Source: CAYTXJ01 sp965613025
GTDB taxonomy: Bacteria; Desulfobacterota; DSM-4660; Desulfatiglandales; JALVMZ01
Length of the DNA: 12,955 bases
Assembly (NCBI GenBank): GCA_965613025.1
Contig: CBFDUE010000064.1
Coordinates: 1 to 12,955, forward strand
Direction of reading: 5' to 3'
The notes under the pieces were generated by a model. The model made no database searches. It saw only the letters and a list, made by a program, of their open reading frames with translations, and was not told the origin of the DNA. The stretch's first letter is position 1. Every line of letters starts with the position of its first letter. The position numbers were made by a program, and so were the translations under genes. Shown in pieces: positions 1 through 7,233 of the stretch.

Positions 1-171
1 AGAAAATCCGTTTAGATCCTTCAGCCCTTCCACATACTCCTTAAATATCTCCACTTTCCCCTCTATATCTTTCGCAGCAGCTGTCTGAATAGGTGTGCCC
101 TTAGGCTCCTTAAAAGGGGAATGGATGATTCCAATGGGAGAAAGTTCTATCTTGCTGTGATCACTCTTCAT
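1..171 (-). CDS. trmO: TrmO-family tRNA (t6A37) methyltransferase, N-terminal 57 residues, cut by window edge
   Basis: Known members methylate N6-threonylcarbamoyladenosine at position 37 of tRNA using SAM. Reading the minus strand from the ATG at 169-171 gives 57 codons without a stop up to the window edge. Residues 11-20 (SPIGIIHSPF) and 21-36 (KEPKGTPIQTAAAKDI) carry the family's N-terminal signature, a PIGxIHSPF strand followed by a GTPIQ loop. The segment ends with EYVEGLKDLNGFS, which in the family leads into the SAM-binding beta-barrel core. Family members are roughly 130-240 residues, so most of the gene lies to the left. The start overlaps the preceding small ORF by 11 bases, which suggests translational coupling in a unit with the TusA-like gene upstream. 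The identification rests on motif recognition of a partial sequence; the older names are TsaA and YaeB. Confidence 0.85.
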   Translation of the reverse strand, partial: MKSDHSKIELSPIGIIHSPFKEPKGTPIQTAAAKDIEGKVEIFKEYVEGLKDLNGFS

Positions 172-301
172 CTAAATCCATACCAAATCTTATATTTGTA
201 CCTGTAAAAACCCTCCATAAGAATGTGGTAATCTCTGATATGATCTCGGTTTTGAGATCTGCCCCCCTCTCTTTCATTTCAAAGTAAGAGCTTAGATCCA
301 T
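161..301 (-). CDS. 46-residue ORF; N-terminal half resembles the start of an NCS2 purine permease (possible remnant)
   Basis: The ORF starts at ATG 299-301 and stops at TGA 161-163. An AGGAA-type ribosome site lies about 9 bases upstream, 14 bases separate it from the TusA-like stop, and its end overlaps the trmO start by 11 bases. Residues 6-28 (YFEMKERGADL followed by KTEIISEITTFL) resemble the cytoplasmic start of NCS2/AzgA-type xanthine-guanine permeases, which have an F-x-L-K-E-R-G-T-x-x-x-T-E-I-x-A-G-x-T-T-F-L pattern before the first membrane helix. The expected helix is missing: after TTFL comes WRVFTGTNIRFG and an acidic end, MDLDEE. It could be the leftover of a permease gene after an internal deletion, or a short protein that is still translated in the unit. 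I do not recognise the second half and assign no function. Confidence 0.45.
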   Translation of the reverse strand: MDLSSYFEMKERGADLKTEIISEITTFLWRVFTGTNIRFGMDLDEE

Positions 302-315
302 ATTAAAAGCTTCCT

Positions 316-558
316 TTAGTCCTCTTCCCTTACCTCAGACTTTCCGCTTTTGCAGACCTTTATCTTAACCCCATCTTCATAGGCGCTCTTTTCAACAATC
401 TCACCCTGATTATGGGATATCACCCTGCTTACCTTTTCCACCTTTTCTGGCTCCACAATAAATTCAAAACACTCCCCTTCACGAAGTAGCCTAAGACTTA
501 GGCTTACATCCAGATATGCCTTTCAGCAATCACCCCTGTAATCTATTATCCCCTTCAT
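316..558 (-). CDS. TusA/SirA-like protein with in-frame UGA (candidate selenocysteine) at the catalytic position
   Basis: The minus-strand frame from ATG 556-558 runs to TAA 316-318, 81 codons including one internal TGA at 523-525 (codon 12). Read through as Sec, the product is 80 residues, the usual length of TusA-family sulfur carriers. It follows the family pattern: residues 5-12 are IDYRGDC-Sec, then a helix (AYLDVSLSLRLLREGE), a strand (FEFIVEP), a second helix (KVEKVSRVISHNQGEIV) and a final strand (YEDGVKIKVCK). In TusA the sulfur-accepting Cys lies three residues after the Gly of the RG motif; here that residue is the UGA, with a Cys just before it. The CPxP prolines are absent. An in-frame stop three codons before the ATG fixes the start, and no plausible restart lies just after the UGA. 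Known members pass persulfide sulfur to tRNA-modifying or other enzymes; a Sec form would more likely act in redox or selenium/sulfur transfer (inference). The main alternative is a Cys-to-stop pseudogene, but the intact downstream frame and the hairpin argue against it. Confidence 0.78.
488..504 (-). promoter_or_regulatory. Candidate bacterial SECIS hairpin in the TusA-like coding region
   Basis: On the minus strand, AGCCTAA (504-498) pairs perfectly with TTAGGCT (494-488), closing the three-base loop GTC (497-495). The stem begins 18 bases after the UGA, and the first loop base, a G, is separated from the UGA by 25 bases. Published bacterial SECIS models ask for a short stem 3' of the UGA with a small apical loop roughly 16-37 bases away and a G among the first two loop bases; all are met. 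In known systems SelB binds this loop to deliver Sec-tRNA. Confidence 0.7.
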
Positions 559-567
559 GGCATCTCA

Positions 568-597
568 TTTAAAACCTAATGAACAAAGTGTTGTCAA
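568..597 (-). promoter_or_regulatory. Possible sigma-70 promoter for the TusA-like gene
   Basis: A perfect TTGACA (592-597, minus strand) is followed after 18 bases by TTTAAA (568-573), a 4 of 6 match to TATAAT. The implied transcript would start only a few bases before the ATG at 558, giving a very short leader, so this is tentative. I see no strong terminator between the RND stop at 614 and this gene; read-through from the efflux operon is an alternative source of transcript. Confidence 0.3.
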
Positions 598-613
598 TCA
601 GATTTATAGAAGC

Positions 614-3600
614 TTAGCCCCTCTTTATAATTCCATGTATATCTTCAAGGATAAGATATCCACACGGAATTATAATAAGGGTTATTCCGGTTGCAAATAG
701 AACACCAAATCCAAGACTCACTGCCATGGGGATGAGGAATTGTGCCTGAATGCTCTTTTCCGTAATCATGGGAGTTAGTCCAGCAAATGTGGTAAGAGAG
801 GTAAGTATTATGGCACGAAAACGCATAGCTCCTGCCCTTACTATGGCATCTCTGATGCTAAGGCCCTCTGCTCTCAATCTGTTTGCTGCATCTATTAGCA
901 CCAAAGAGTCATTTACCGCAACTCCTGCAAGACCTACCATCCCAAGCACACTTAAAAGGCTTAAATTGAGTCCCATAATGATATGCCCTAAGAGTGCTCC
1001 TACCATACTAAATGGTATAGCCCACATAACTATAAAGGGTTGGGTGAAGGATTTAAAAGGAATGGCAAGCAATGCATATATAACAAACAGTGCAACCACA
1101 AATCCCTTGATTACGGAAGATAATGATTCCATCTGTTCCTTGCCTTCTCCTTCAATGGAATATCTCAATCCTGGATATCTCTCTTTAAGTTGGGGTAAAA
1201 AGCTACTTGATAGCTCTTTTCTGATCTCATTTGCATTGGCAATATCTTCATCCACATCTGCCATGACCTTAATTACTCGTCTCCCTTCTGCTCTTTCAAT
1301 GGTGGTATATCCCTTTGAAAAATATATATCTGCAAGTTCACTAATGGGGATCTCTCTGCCTTTTATGTCTCTTATACGCATATTTTCCACATAGTAGAGA
1401 GAGTGCTTTTCATCCTCTGGATAGCGGACCATCACCTTTACCTCATCCTTTCCTCTCTGAAATCTCATTGCCTCAGCCCCATAAAATGCATGTCTAACCT
1501 GCAAGGCAAGATCTTTTAAGGTTATTCCCAAGCTATGGGAGATGGGTTTGAGTTTAATCCTGAGCTCCTCCTTTCCAGGCTGAAAGCTGTCTCTGATATC
1601 AAAGACACCAGGGATTCCTCTTAGTTCATCCTTAAGCTCCTCAGCAGCCTCCTTTAAGGTCTTATAGTCATCTAAGGAGAGATGAACCTCTATAGGGTTT
1701 CCAGGGGAAAAGAGGGCATATTGAAAGGTTATGGATTCCGCCTCTGGTAATAGCCCAACTTCCTTTCTCCATGCATTGCAAAGTACCACAGCTCCTATAT
1801 CCCTCTTTTCAGGCTCTTCTAACTGGACAAATACCTGACCAAGATGGGATCCAAATTCAGGAGCACCTGCATTTGGCCCATGCCCCCCTATGTGCATTCC
1901 AACGAGGGAGGCCACATATTTAAATATGGGTGAAGAGTCTTTTCCCTTCTCATATCTCTTTATTGCCCTTATTGCCTGGGCCTCTATGCGGGATATAAGC
2001 CTCTCAGTCTTTTCAATTGGAGTTCCGGTTGGCATTGTAAGGGTGCAGATCAGCACATCGCTTTCTACCTTTGGAAAGAAGGTAAACTTTATCCATCCCC
2101 CTTTCCATATACCTAAGGATATACAAAGGAGCAGGATACCTAAGGCGGAAACAGCATATCTCCAACTGATGGAAAATCTTACAATACGTATATAGCATCT
2201 TTCCACAAACCATCTTAGAAGTCTGTTCATCATTCGGGATCTGCTTTTTATCCTTTTTTTCTTTGATCTTAGGTGTGATGGAAGTATGAGTATGGATTCT
2301 ATCAGTGAGCCAAAAAGGACCAATATTACCACAATGGGAATATTACGCATGATCTTTCCCATCATGCCACCACCTAAGAGAAGTGGATAAAATGCGACCA
2401 CTGTGGTAAGAACTGCAAATATTACAGGTCTTCCTACCTCAATGGTTCCTTTGACAGATGCATCAAAGGGCTCAAGCCCCTGTTCCTGTTTTCTGAATAT
2501 ATTCTCTCCGATTACAATTGCATCATCAACAACGATACCCAGCACCATAATAAAGGCAAAGAGTGAGATCATATTTATTGATACATTGAAGTGAGGAAGC
2601 GCCATAAGGCCACACATAAATGAGACAGGTATTCCCATGGTTACCCAGAAGGCAAGCCTTAGGTCTAAAAAGAGGCCCAACAAAAAACTAACCAGGATAA
2701 GTCCTATGGCCAGATTTTTTAAAAGCAGATTTAATCTGCTCCGAAGAATCACAGACATATCTCTATATGTGGATATCTGGATTCCCTTTGGAAGTGTGGG
2801 CCTGATCTCTTCCACATATCTCTTTACCTTGTCTGCCACTTCAAGGGCATTCTGATCAGCCACCCTATATACCTGAAGTATGGCAGCAGGTCTTCTCTGG
2901 AATCTTGAGATTATATCCACATCTTCAAAGCCATCGCTTATATCTGCTATCTGACCAAGAGTTACCACAGTTCCATCAGGCCGGGTGATTATGGGTATGT
3001 CTTCATAGTCCTTGGCATAATATCTCCTACCCTTTGTCCTAATGAGTATCTCCCCAGCTTCTGTCTTTATGCTGCCAGCAGGAAGATCCAGGCTAAAAGA
3101 TCTTACGACCTGAGCAACCCTCCCCAAAGTAAGACCATACTCTCTAAGGGTATATTCAGGGATCTCAATATGTATCTCTTCATTTCTAATGCCTGATAAC
3201 TCTGCAAGGGTAATTCCTGGAATGGTGGTTATATCATCCTTTATCTTTTCAGATATATGTTTAATAGTTCCCTCAGGCGCATCTCCATATATGGCAAGAC
3301 TGATCACCTGGGTTCTGGAAGTAATCTCTCTTACAATGGGTCTTTCTGCCTCTTCAGGAAGGGTGGTAATTCTATCCACCTCTGACTTTATCTCGTCTAA
3401 GAGCTTTTTTATATCCCATCCCTTCATGACCTCTACTATTACACTTCCAAACCCTTCCCTGCAGAGAGAATCAATCCTCTCTATTCCAGCAAGCCCACTT
3501 ATGGCCTCTTCAATCTTTCTTACCACCGCCTCTTCTACCTCAGAAGGGGATGCACCTGGATATTCAACTGAAATACTTATCCTATCTAAGGTAAACTCTG

Positions 3601-3715
3601 GAATGACCTCAATCTTTATGCTGAGCCCTGTTATGACGCCTGCAAGCAGAAAGAATATCATTAAAAGATTAGCGGCAACATGATTCTCTACGAACCAGGA
3701 TACAATCCCTTTCAC
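614..3715 (-). CDS. RND-family efflux permease, inner-membrane proton-driven pump subunit
   Basis: This 1033-residue protein has the full AcrB/HAE1-like layout. The first membrane helix is at about 12-32. A first periplasmic loop follows (EYPGASPSEVEEAVVRKIE at 51-69 is the conserved porter-domain start), then helices 2-6 from about 330, a second large periplasmic loop at about 540-860, and helices 8-12 to the end. Helix 4 carries the proton-relay pair Asp397-Asp398 in GIVVDDAIVIGENI. In helix 10 the AcrB Lys940 equivalent appears to be Val934 in GVAVNDSLVLID, so the coupling triad differs from AcrB, as in many environmental RND pumps. The start is GTG (3713-3715) and overlaps the fusion-protein stop by four bases (GTGA), implying coupled translation. 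It works with the two upstream genes to export compounds across both membranes; the substrate cannot be told from sequence. Confidence 0.93.
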   Translation of the reverse strand: MKGIVSWFVENHVAANLLMIFFLLAGVITGLSIKIEVIPEFTLDRISISVEYPGASPSEVEEAVVRKIEEAISGLAGIERIDSLCREGFGSVIVEVMKGWDIKKLLDEIKSEVDRITTLPEEAERPIVREITSRTQVISLAIYGDAPEGTIKHISEKIKDDITTIPGITLAELSGIRNEEIHIEIPEYTLREYGLTLGRVAQVVRSFSLDLPAGSIKTEAGEILIRTKGRRYYAKDYEDIPIITRPDGTVVTLGQIADISDGFEDVDIISRFQRRPAAILQVYRVADQNALEVADKVKRYVEEIRPTLPKGIQISTYRDMSVILRSRLNLLLKNLAIGLILVSFLLGLFLDLRLAFWVTMGIPVSFMCGLMALPHFNVSINMISLFAFIMVLGIVVDDAIVIGENIFRKQEQGLEPFDASVKGTIEVGRPVIFAVLTTVVAFYPLLLGGGMMGKIMRNIPIVVILVLFGSLIESILILPSHLRSKKKRIKSRSRMMNRLLRWFVERCYIRIVRFSISWRYAVSALGILLLCISLGIWKGGWIKFTFFPKVESDVLICTLTMPTGTPIEKTERLISRIEAQAIRAIKRYEKGKDSSPIFKYVASLVGMHIGGHGPNAGAPEFGSHLGQVFVQLEEPEKRDIGAVVLCNAWRKEVGLLPEAESITFQYALFSPGNPIEVHLSLDDYKTLKEAAEELKDELRGIPGVFDIRDSFQPGKEELRIKLKPISHSLGITLKDLALQVRHAFYGAEAMRFQRGKDEVKVMVRYPEDEKHSLYYVENMRIRDIKGREIPISELADIYFSKGYTTIERAEGRRVIKVMADVDEDIANANEIRKELSSSFLPQLKERYPGLRYSIEGEGKEQMESLSSVIKGFVVALFVIYALLAIPFKSFTQPFIVMWAIPFSMVGALLGHIIMGLNLSLLSVLGMVGLAGVAVNDSLVLIDAANRLRAEGLSIRDAIVRAGAMRFRAIILTSLTTFAGLTPMITEKSIQAQFLIPMAVSLGFGVLFATGITLIIIPCGYLILEDIHGIIKRG

Positions 3716-4875
3716 CAGCTTTCCTCCATAAATGTCCTGACTCTCATTCCATCAGTTACGATCCTATGAAATGATACCACCACCTTTTCTCCATCACTGA
3801 GCCCGGAGCGTAAAAACACCTCGTCCCCTTCAATTCTAAGCACCTCCACCTTTTTAAAACGTAATCGGGAATTCCTATCTACTACCCAAACTATATTCCC
3901 CCTTCTCAATGCATCCCGTGGAATAACTATAATATCTTTCATGTAATGGCCCTCAATCTCCGCCTTTACATATAGGCCTAAGGCAAGGGGGGGTAGCCTT
4001 TTGTAAGGATTATCCACTCTGATTGTCACATCTATCATGCGACTTCTTTCATCTATTCTCCCTTCAGATCTCACTACCCTTCCTCTCCATATATGATCTT
4101 TTCCGGATATATTTCCGATTATCTTAGCCACAGATCCTTTACTTTCTGTTGTGGTAAATCCTGGCACATCAATAAATGCCAGCTCTTTACTCTGAAGAGG
4201 CACCTTTATCTCAACCGCTTCAGTTGAAGAGATTGAGGCAACCGCTTTGCCTGGCATAACATATTGCCCTTCATCCAGATTTTCCCAGACTACTATCCCA
4301 TCAAAGGGTGCATGGATTGTGGTCCTTTCCAGATTTAAGATTGCCTTTTCAAGGGAGGCCTTCTCTGCATCAAGCCTTGCAGAGGCTGCCATAATCTCTG
4401 GTTCTTTAATAAGGAGAGGAGGGGGGCTTTTATGTCCATAAACGGTCTTCCACTCCTCTCTTGCAGATTCAGCCTGCTCTTTTAAAAGCCATAATCTACT
4501 TTCTGCATCCTTTACTTTTGCATCTGAAAGCCTCAGATTCAGCTCATAGTCCCTGGGATCAATCTTAAAAAGCAGCTCTCCCTTCTTAAAAGTTCCTCCA
4601 TTTACCATAGAAGGAGATACATATATGAGTTTTCCAGAGACTTCTGGCACTATCTCTATGGTCTTCATGGGATTTACAGTCCCTTCCCCTCTGACAATCA
4701 TATTTCTGTCCTGTCTTTTTACCTTAATAACCTTAACCAACGGTGGTAAGGGTTTAGGCCTTTTCCTCTTAATAGGCTTTTTCATCTCCCCTATCTTTTT
4801 CATTCCCAAAAATCCCGCATAGAGGAGCACACAGGTGAGGATAATATGTATGATTATCTTCCCGGTCTTTTTCAT
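3712..4875 (-). CDS. RND efflux membrane fusion protein (periplasmic adaptor, HlyD/AcrA type)
   Basis: This 387-residue adaptor links the inner-membrane pump to the outer-membrane channel. Residues 7-24 form an uncleaved-looking N-terminal membrane anchor, followed by a basic, proline-rich linker (KRKRPKPLPP). The first lipoyl half-motif is near 74-108 (VPEVSGKLIYVSPSMVNGG, then GELLFKIDPRDY), an alpha-hairpin spans about 111-185, and the second lipoyl half is near 186-220 (TIHAPFDGIVVWENLDEGQYV). Beta-barrel and membrane-proximal domains follow. I chose ATG 4873-4875 because GGAG sits five bases upstream. An upstream in-frame ATG at 4920 would add 15 residues overlapping the preceding gene and has no better ribosome site. 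The stop overlaps the RND start by four bases. Confidence 0.92.
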   Translation of the reverse strand: MKKTGKIIIHIILTCVLLYAGFLGMKKIGEMKKPIKRKRPKPLPPLVKVIKVKRQDRNMIVRGEGTVNPMKTIEIVPEVSGKLIYVSPSMVNGGTFKKGELLFKIDPRDYELNLRLSDAKVKDAESRLWLLKEQAESAREEWKTVYGHKSPPPLLIKEPEIMAASARLDAEKASLEKAILNLERTTIHAPFDGIVVWENLDEGQYVMPGKAVASISSTEAVEIKVPLQSKELAFIDVPGFTTTESKGSVAKIIGNISGKDHIWRGRVVRSEGRIDERSRMIDVTIRVDNPYKRLPPLALGLYVKAEIEGHYMKDIIVIPRDALRRGNIVWVVDRNSRLRFKKVEVLRIEGDEVFLRSGLSDGEKVVVSFHRIVTDGMRVRTFMEESW

Positions 4876-4903
4876 GATCTCTCCACTCTTAAATTGATAT
4901 TCT

Positions 4904-6331
4904 CTATCCCCATGCCCCACCGAGAGCCCTTATGAGAGATATCCTGGTAAGAAGTATTCCAAGCTCGGTCAGGACAAGGGACTGCTCTGCCTCAAATCTC
5001 TTCTGCTTGGCCTCCAATACGGTTAAAAAATCAATTAATCCTCTTCTGTATCTTGAAACTGCCACCTCCTCTGTAAGCCTTGCCTCCTTTAGGAGAGTGA
5101 TAAGCCTTTCTCTCCTCTCTAATAACTTCTTTCTCCTAAGAAGTGCACTTTCTACTTCATAAAATGCCTTAAGCACAGTCTCTGCATATTGGGTTAATCC
5201 CTCTCTGTATCTAATCTCTGCCTCTTTTTGCTCTGCCTTTAGTCTGTTTCCATCAAAGATGGGTCTAATGATACCTATAGCTAAGGACCATAGATAACTC
5301 TGGGGAGTAAAGAGCCTATGGAGTTCTTCACTTGCATATCCCATATTACCAGTGAGGGTTATCCTTGGAAACCTGCTTGCCCTTGAAACACCAACCATTG
5401 CACTTAGTACCTTAAGCCTTGCCTGTGCAGCCCTTATATCAGGCCTCCTTAAGAGCAACTGTGAGGGAAGACCTGGAGGAACAGGCCTTAAGGTCTTAAG
5501 ATAATTCCAATACGACTTTTTAGAAAAATCTCCTGTCTTGGGATATCTTCCAAGCAGAATAGAAAGCCTTTGCTCAAGATCGCCTAATTCCTCCTTTAAC
5601 TTTGGAAGCATTGCCTCTGATGCTGCAAGTGCCCTGCGTGCCTGCCTCAATTCAAGGATATCACAAAGGCCTCTTTTGTAGCGACTTTCAACCAGCAAGA
5701 GTGACTTCTTATAGTTTTTAACCCTCTCCTTTTCAATCCTTAACTCCTCATTTTTTGCCTTTATCTGTAAATAGAGACTCACTGCCTCAGCAATAAGACT
5801 CTGAATAATGGTCTTTCGGTTTTCCTCTGCCTCAAGGATTTGTGCCCTGACAGCATCTTCTGCTCCTGAAAGCCTCCCCCAAAGATCCAGTTCATATGAG
5901 GCAGGAACAGATAAGGTGAATACATCCACTATCTCCCTCTCTTTTTGAAAACTCAGCCCCAAGTTTTTAGGAACCACTCTGTTCACATACTGACTCTGCC
6001 TCTTTGCCAAAAGCTCTAAGTCCAGTCTGGGAAGTCTTAGGGCATGGGTCTTAATCAGAGTGTTTTTTAACTCCACTATCCTTAAAGTGGCCCTCTTTAT
6101 ATCCCAGCTTTTTTCTAAGAGCTCCTCAATAAGCTCTTCTAATCTACGATCACCAAAATCTTTCCACCAACATTTCCCTATAGATGAAATTTCATATCTA
6201 TCTGAGTGCTGAAATGTATCCGGAATATCTAAATCAATCCTTATCTCTTTATTTATTCCTTTTAATCCAAGACATCCAAATATGAACAGAAACAGGATTG
6301 CAATTCCACCTATGCTAATCCCCGCTTTCAC
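4904..6331 (-). CDS. Outer-membrane factor lipoprotein of the efflux system (NodT/TolC family)
   Basis: This 475-residue protein forms the outer-membrane exit duct of tripartite pumps. Residues 8-20 are a hydrophobic signal ending in a lipobox (FIFGC, lipidated Cys20), typical of the NodT branch. Two internally repeated OEP domains follow, rich in helical coiled coil. Family signatures visible are SYELDLWGRL (145-154) in the first repeat and LLRRPDIRAAQARL (about 293-306) at the start of the second. The start is GTG (6329-6331), 17 bases inside the end of the TetR gene, with GGAGGA about 10 bases upstream. The stop at 4904 lies 28 bases before the adaptor start. Position and overlap make it the second gene of the regulator-channel-adaptor-pump operon. 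Confidence 0.92.
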   Translation of the reverse strand: MKAGISIGGIAILFLFIFGCLGLKGINKEIRIDLDIPDTFQHSDRYEISSIGKCWWKDFGDRRLEELIEELLEKSWDIKRATLRIVELKNTLIKTHALRLPRLDLELLAKRQSQYVNRVVPKNLGLSFQKEREIVDVFTLSVPASYELDLWGRLSGAEDAVRAQILEAEENRKTIIQSLIAEAVSLYLQIKAKNEELRIEKERVKNYKKSLLLVESRYKRGLCDILELRQARRALAASEAMLPKLKEELGDLEQRLSILLGRYPKTGDFSKKSYWNYLKTLRPVPPGLPSQLLLRRPDIRAAQARLKVLSAMVGVSRASRFPRITLTGNMGYASEELHRLFTPQSYLWSLAIGIIRPIFDGNRLKAEQKEAEIRYREGLTQYAETVLKAFYEVESALLRRKKLLERRERLITLLKEARLTEEVAVSRYRRGLIDFLTVLEAKQKRFEAEQSLVLTELGILLTRISLIRALGGAWG

Positions 6332-6944
6332 CTTTTAGCAGTCCTCCTTTGACAAATCTCACTATATGTTCAATGAGCCTCTTTTTAAATCTTGGAGAAT
6401 ATTCTGATCCCGTGATCCTTCTTACCATCTCCTTTGAAAAATTAAAACTCATGATGATTAAAAGGATACTTATTATGTCTAAGAGAAGATCTTCCTCTCT
6501 TTTGACAATTGATATATGAGGAGTTAAAAGCTCACTAAGCTCCTCTACAAAGGGTCTTATAACCTCATTTACCACCATATCCATAGCAATAGAAGGACCT
6601 GTAAGCTCTCTGCTCATCAGTCTGGCATGGCGAATCCGCTCAGACTCTGTAAAGGGTCCTTCAATAAATGCCCTTACAAGCGATCTTAATATGACCTCAA
6701 TATCCTTTTTCTTTTCAGCTCTTAGATATCTTCTAAAGGCATCTTGCACCTTGTATGCCCTGGGTATAAACTTACACTTAAAGACTTCCAGATACAGATT
6801 CTCTTTATTTCCAAAATAATAATTTATGGCAGAAACATTGCATTCTGCCCTCTTTGAGATCTCTCTTATCCCCACTGCATTGAAGCCCTTTTCAGAGAAG
6901 AGCTCTTCTGCCACATCCAAGATTCTTTCTTTAGTCCCTCTCAT
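6315..6944 (-). CDS. TetR-family transcriptional regulator of the efflux operon
   Basis: In this 209-residue regulator, residues 4-50 are a TetR N-terminal DNA-binding domain: KERILDVAEELFSEKGFNAV, then the helix-turn-helix IREISKRAECNVSAINYYF, then the capping NKENLYLEVF. The C-terminal ligand domain includes LMSRELTGPS and VVNEVIRPF, which look like the CecR-type TetR effector domain (tentative). It is the first gene of the efflux operon and overlaps the channel gene by 17 bases, so it most likely represses its own operon and is released by a pump substrate. Two palindromes inside the promoter directly upstream are probable operators. The start ATG 6942-6944 has no clear ribosome site, and the likely promoter would give a nearly leaderless transcript. 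Confidence 0.9.
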   Translation of the reverse strand: MRGTKERILDVAEELFSEKGFNAVGIREISKRAECNVSAINYYFGNKENLYLEVFKCKFIPRAYKVQDAFRRYLRAEKKKDIEVILRSLVRAFIEGPFTESERIRHARLMSRELTGPSIAMDMVVNEVIRPFVEELSELLTPHISIVKREEDLLLDIISILLIIMSFNFSKEMVRRITGSEYSPRFKKRLIEHIVRFVKGGLLKGESGD

Positions 6945-6948
6945 AGTT

Positions 6949-6983
6949 CAAACGTTTGTATTAAACACTTGTTTTAATGTCAA
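6949..6983 (-). promoter_or_regulatory. Promoter with paired operator palindromes for the tetR-efflux operon
   Basis: On the minus strand TTGACA (6978-6983) and TACAAA (6955-6960) are 17 bases apart, a good sigma-70 promoter for the TetR gene. Two palindromes are embedded in it: CAAACGTTTG (6949-6958, perfect, over the -10) and AAACACTTGTTT (6963-6974, AAACA/TGTTT half-sites, in the spacer). Their centres are 15 bases apart. Occupation of either would block RNA polymerase, which fits autorepression by the adjacent TetR protein. The promoter is seen; binding by this regulator is inferred. Confidence 0.6.
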
Positions 6984-7028
6984 GTTATATTTTAGAGGGG
7001 ATCTTTCCTATACATCCTCTTGGCGATT

Positions 7029-7205
7029 AAAGATTTTTAGATAAAATTATCTATATTTAATCAATTCACTTATTGTTTATACAATCAATATATGGATATT
7101 GAAGAGAATGGTTAGAGGGTAGAGGAAGATGAGGCAATGCAGTTAACAGAAGAGAGGACTATCTCTGGCATAAAGGTATTTATTGAGCCAATGGTAATAT
7201 TATAA
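7029..7205 (+). pseudogene. Decayed, internally deleted remnant of an AAA ATPase/nuclease gene paralogous to the gene at 10025
   Basis: One plus-strand frame ending at TAA 7203-7205, crossed by stops, aligns with two separate parts of the intact ATPase. Codons from about 7041 to 7112 read IKLSIFNQFTYCLYNQYMDIEENG in pieces that match residues about 191-217 of the intact protein (IQRSLHVENFT, then DLYNQYIEESG), with small gaps. Directly after a TAG stop, codons 7119-7202 match the extreme C-terminus: VEEDEAMQLTEERTISGIKV against VEEDEVMQLKAERVLDGVKI, then FIEPMVIL against YVEPVLI. Seventeen bases (7077-7093 and 10646-10662) are identical. About 280 residues between the two parts are missing. 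The rest of the gap from 6984 to 7028 shows nothing recognisable. Confidence 0.7.
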
Positions 7206-7233
7206 AAGCCGAATTTTTCTCCTTCCTTCTGGG

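Noticed and set aside
750..1394. Long plus-strand open frame of 214 codons inside the RND permease gene
   Set aside because: It is antisense to the permease, whose protein is full-length with clear domains; the plus-strand product shows no recognisable motif.
3189..3683. Plus-strand open frame of 164 codons
   Set aside because: Antisense shadow of the permease N-terminal region, low-complexity Ser/Ile/Thr-rich translation, no ribosome site noted.
4876..4920. Longer start for the membrane fusion protein at ATG 4920
   Set aside because: It would overlap the channel gene by 17 bases and put a polar stretch before the anchor; the ATG at 4875 has GGAG at ideal spacing.
7039..7052. AGATAA-AA-TTATCT inverted repeat
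   Set aside because: It is perfect but entirely A/T-biased, lies within the pseudogene remnant, and is not placed at any promoter I can define.
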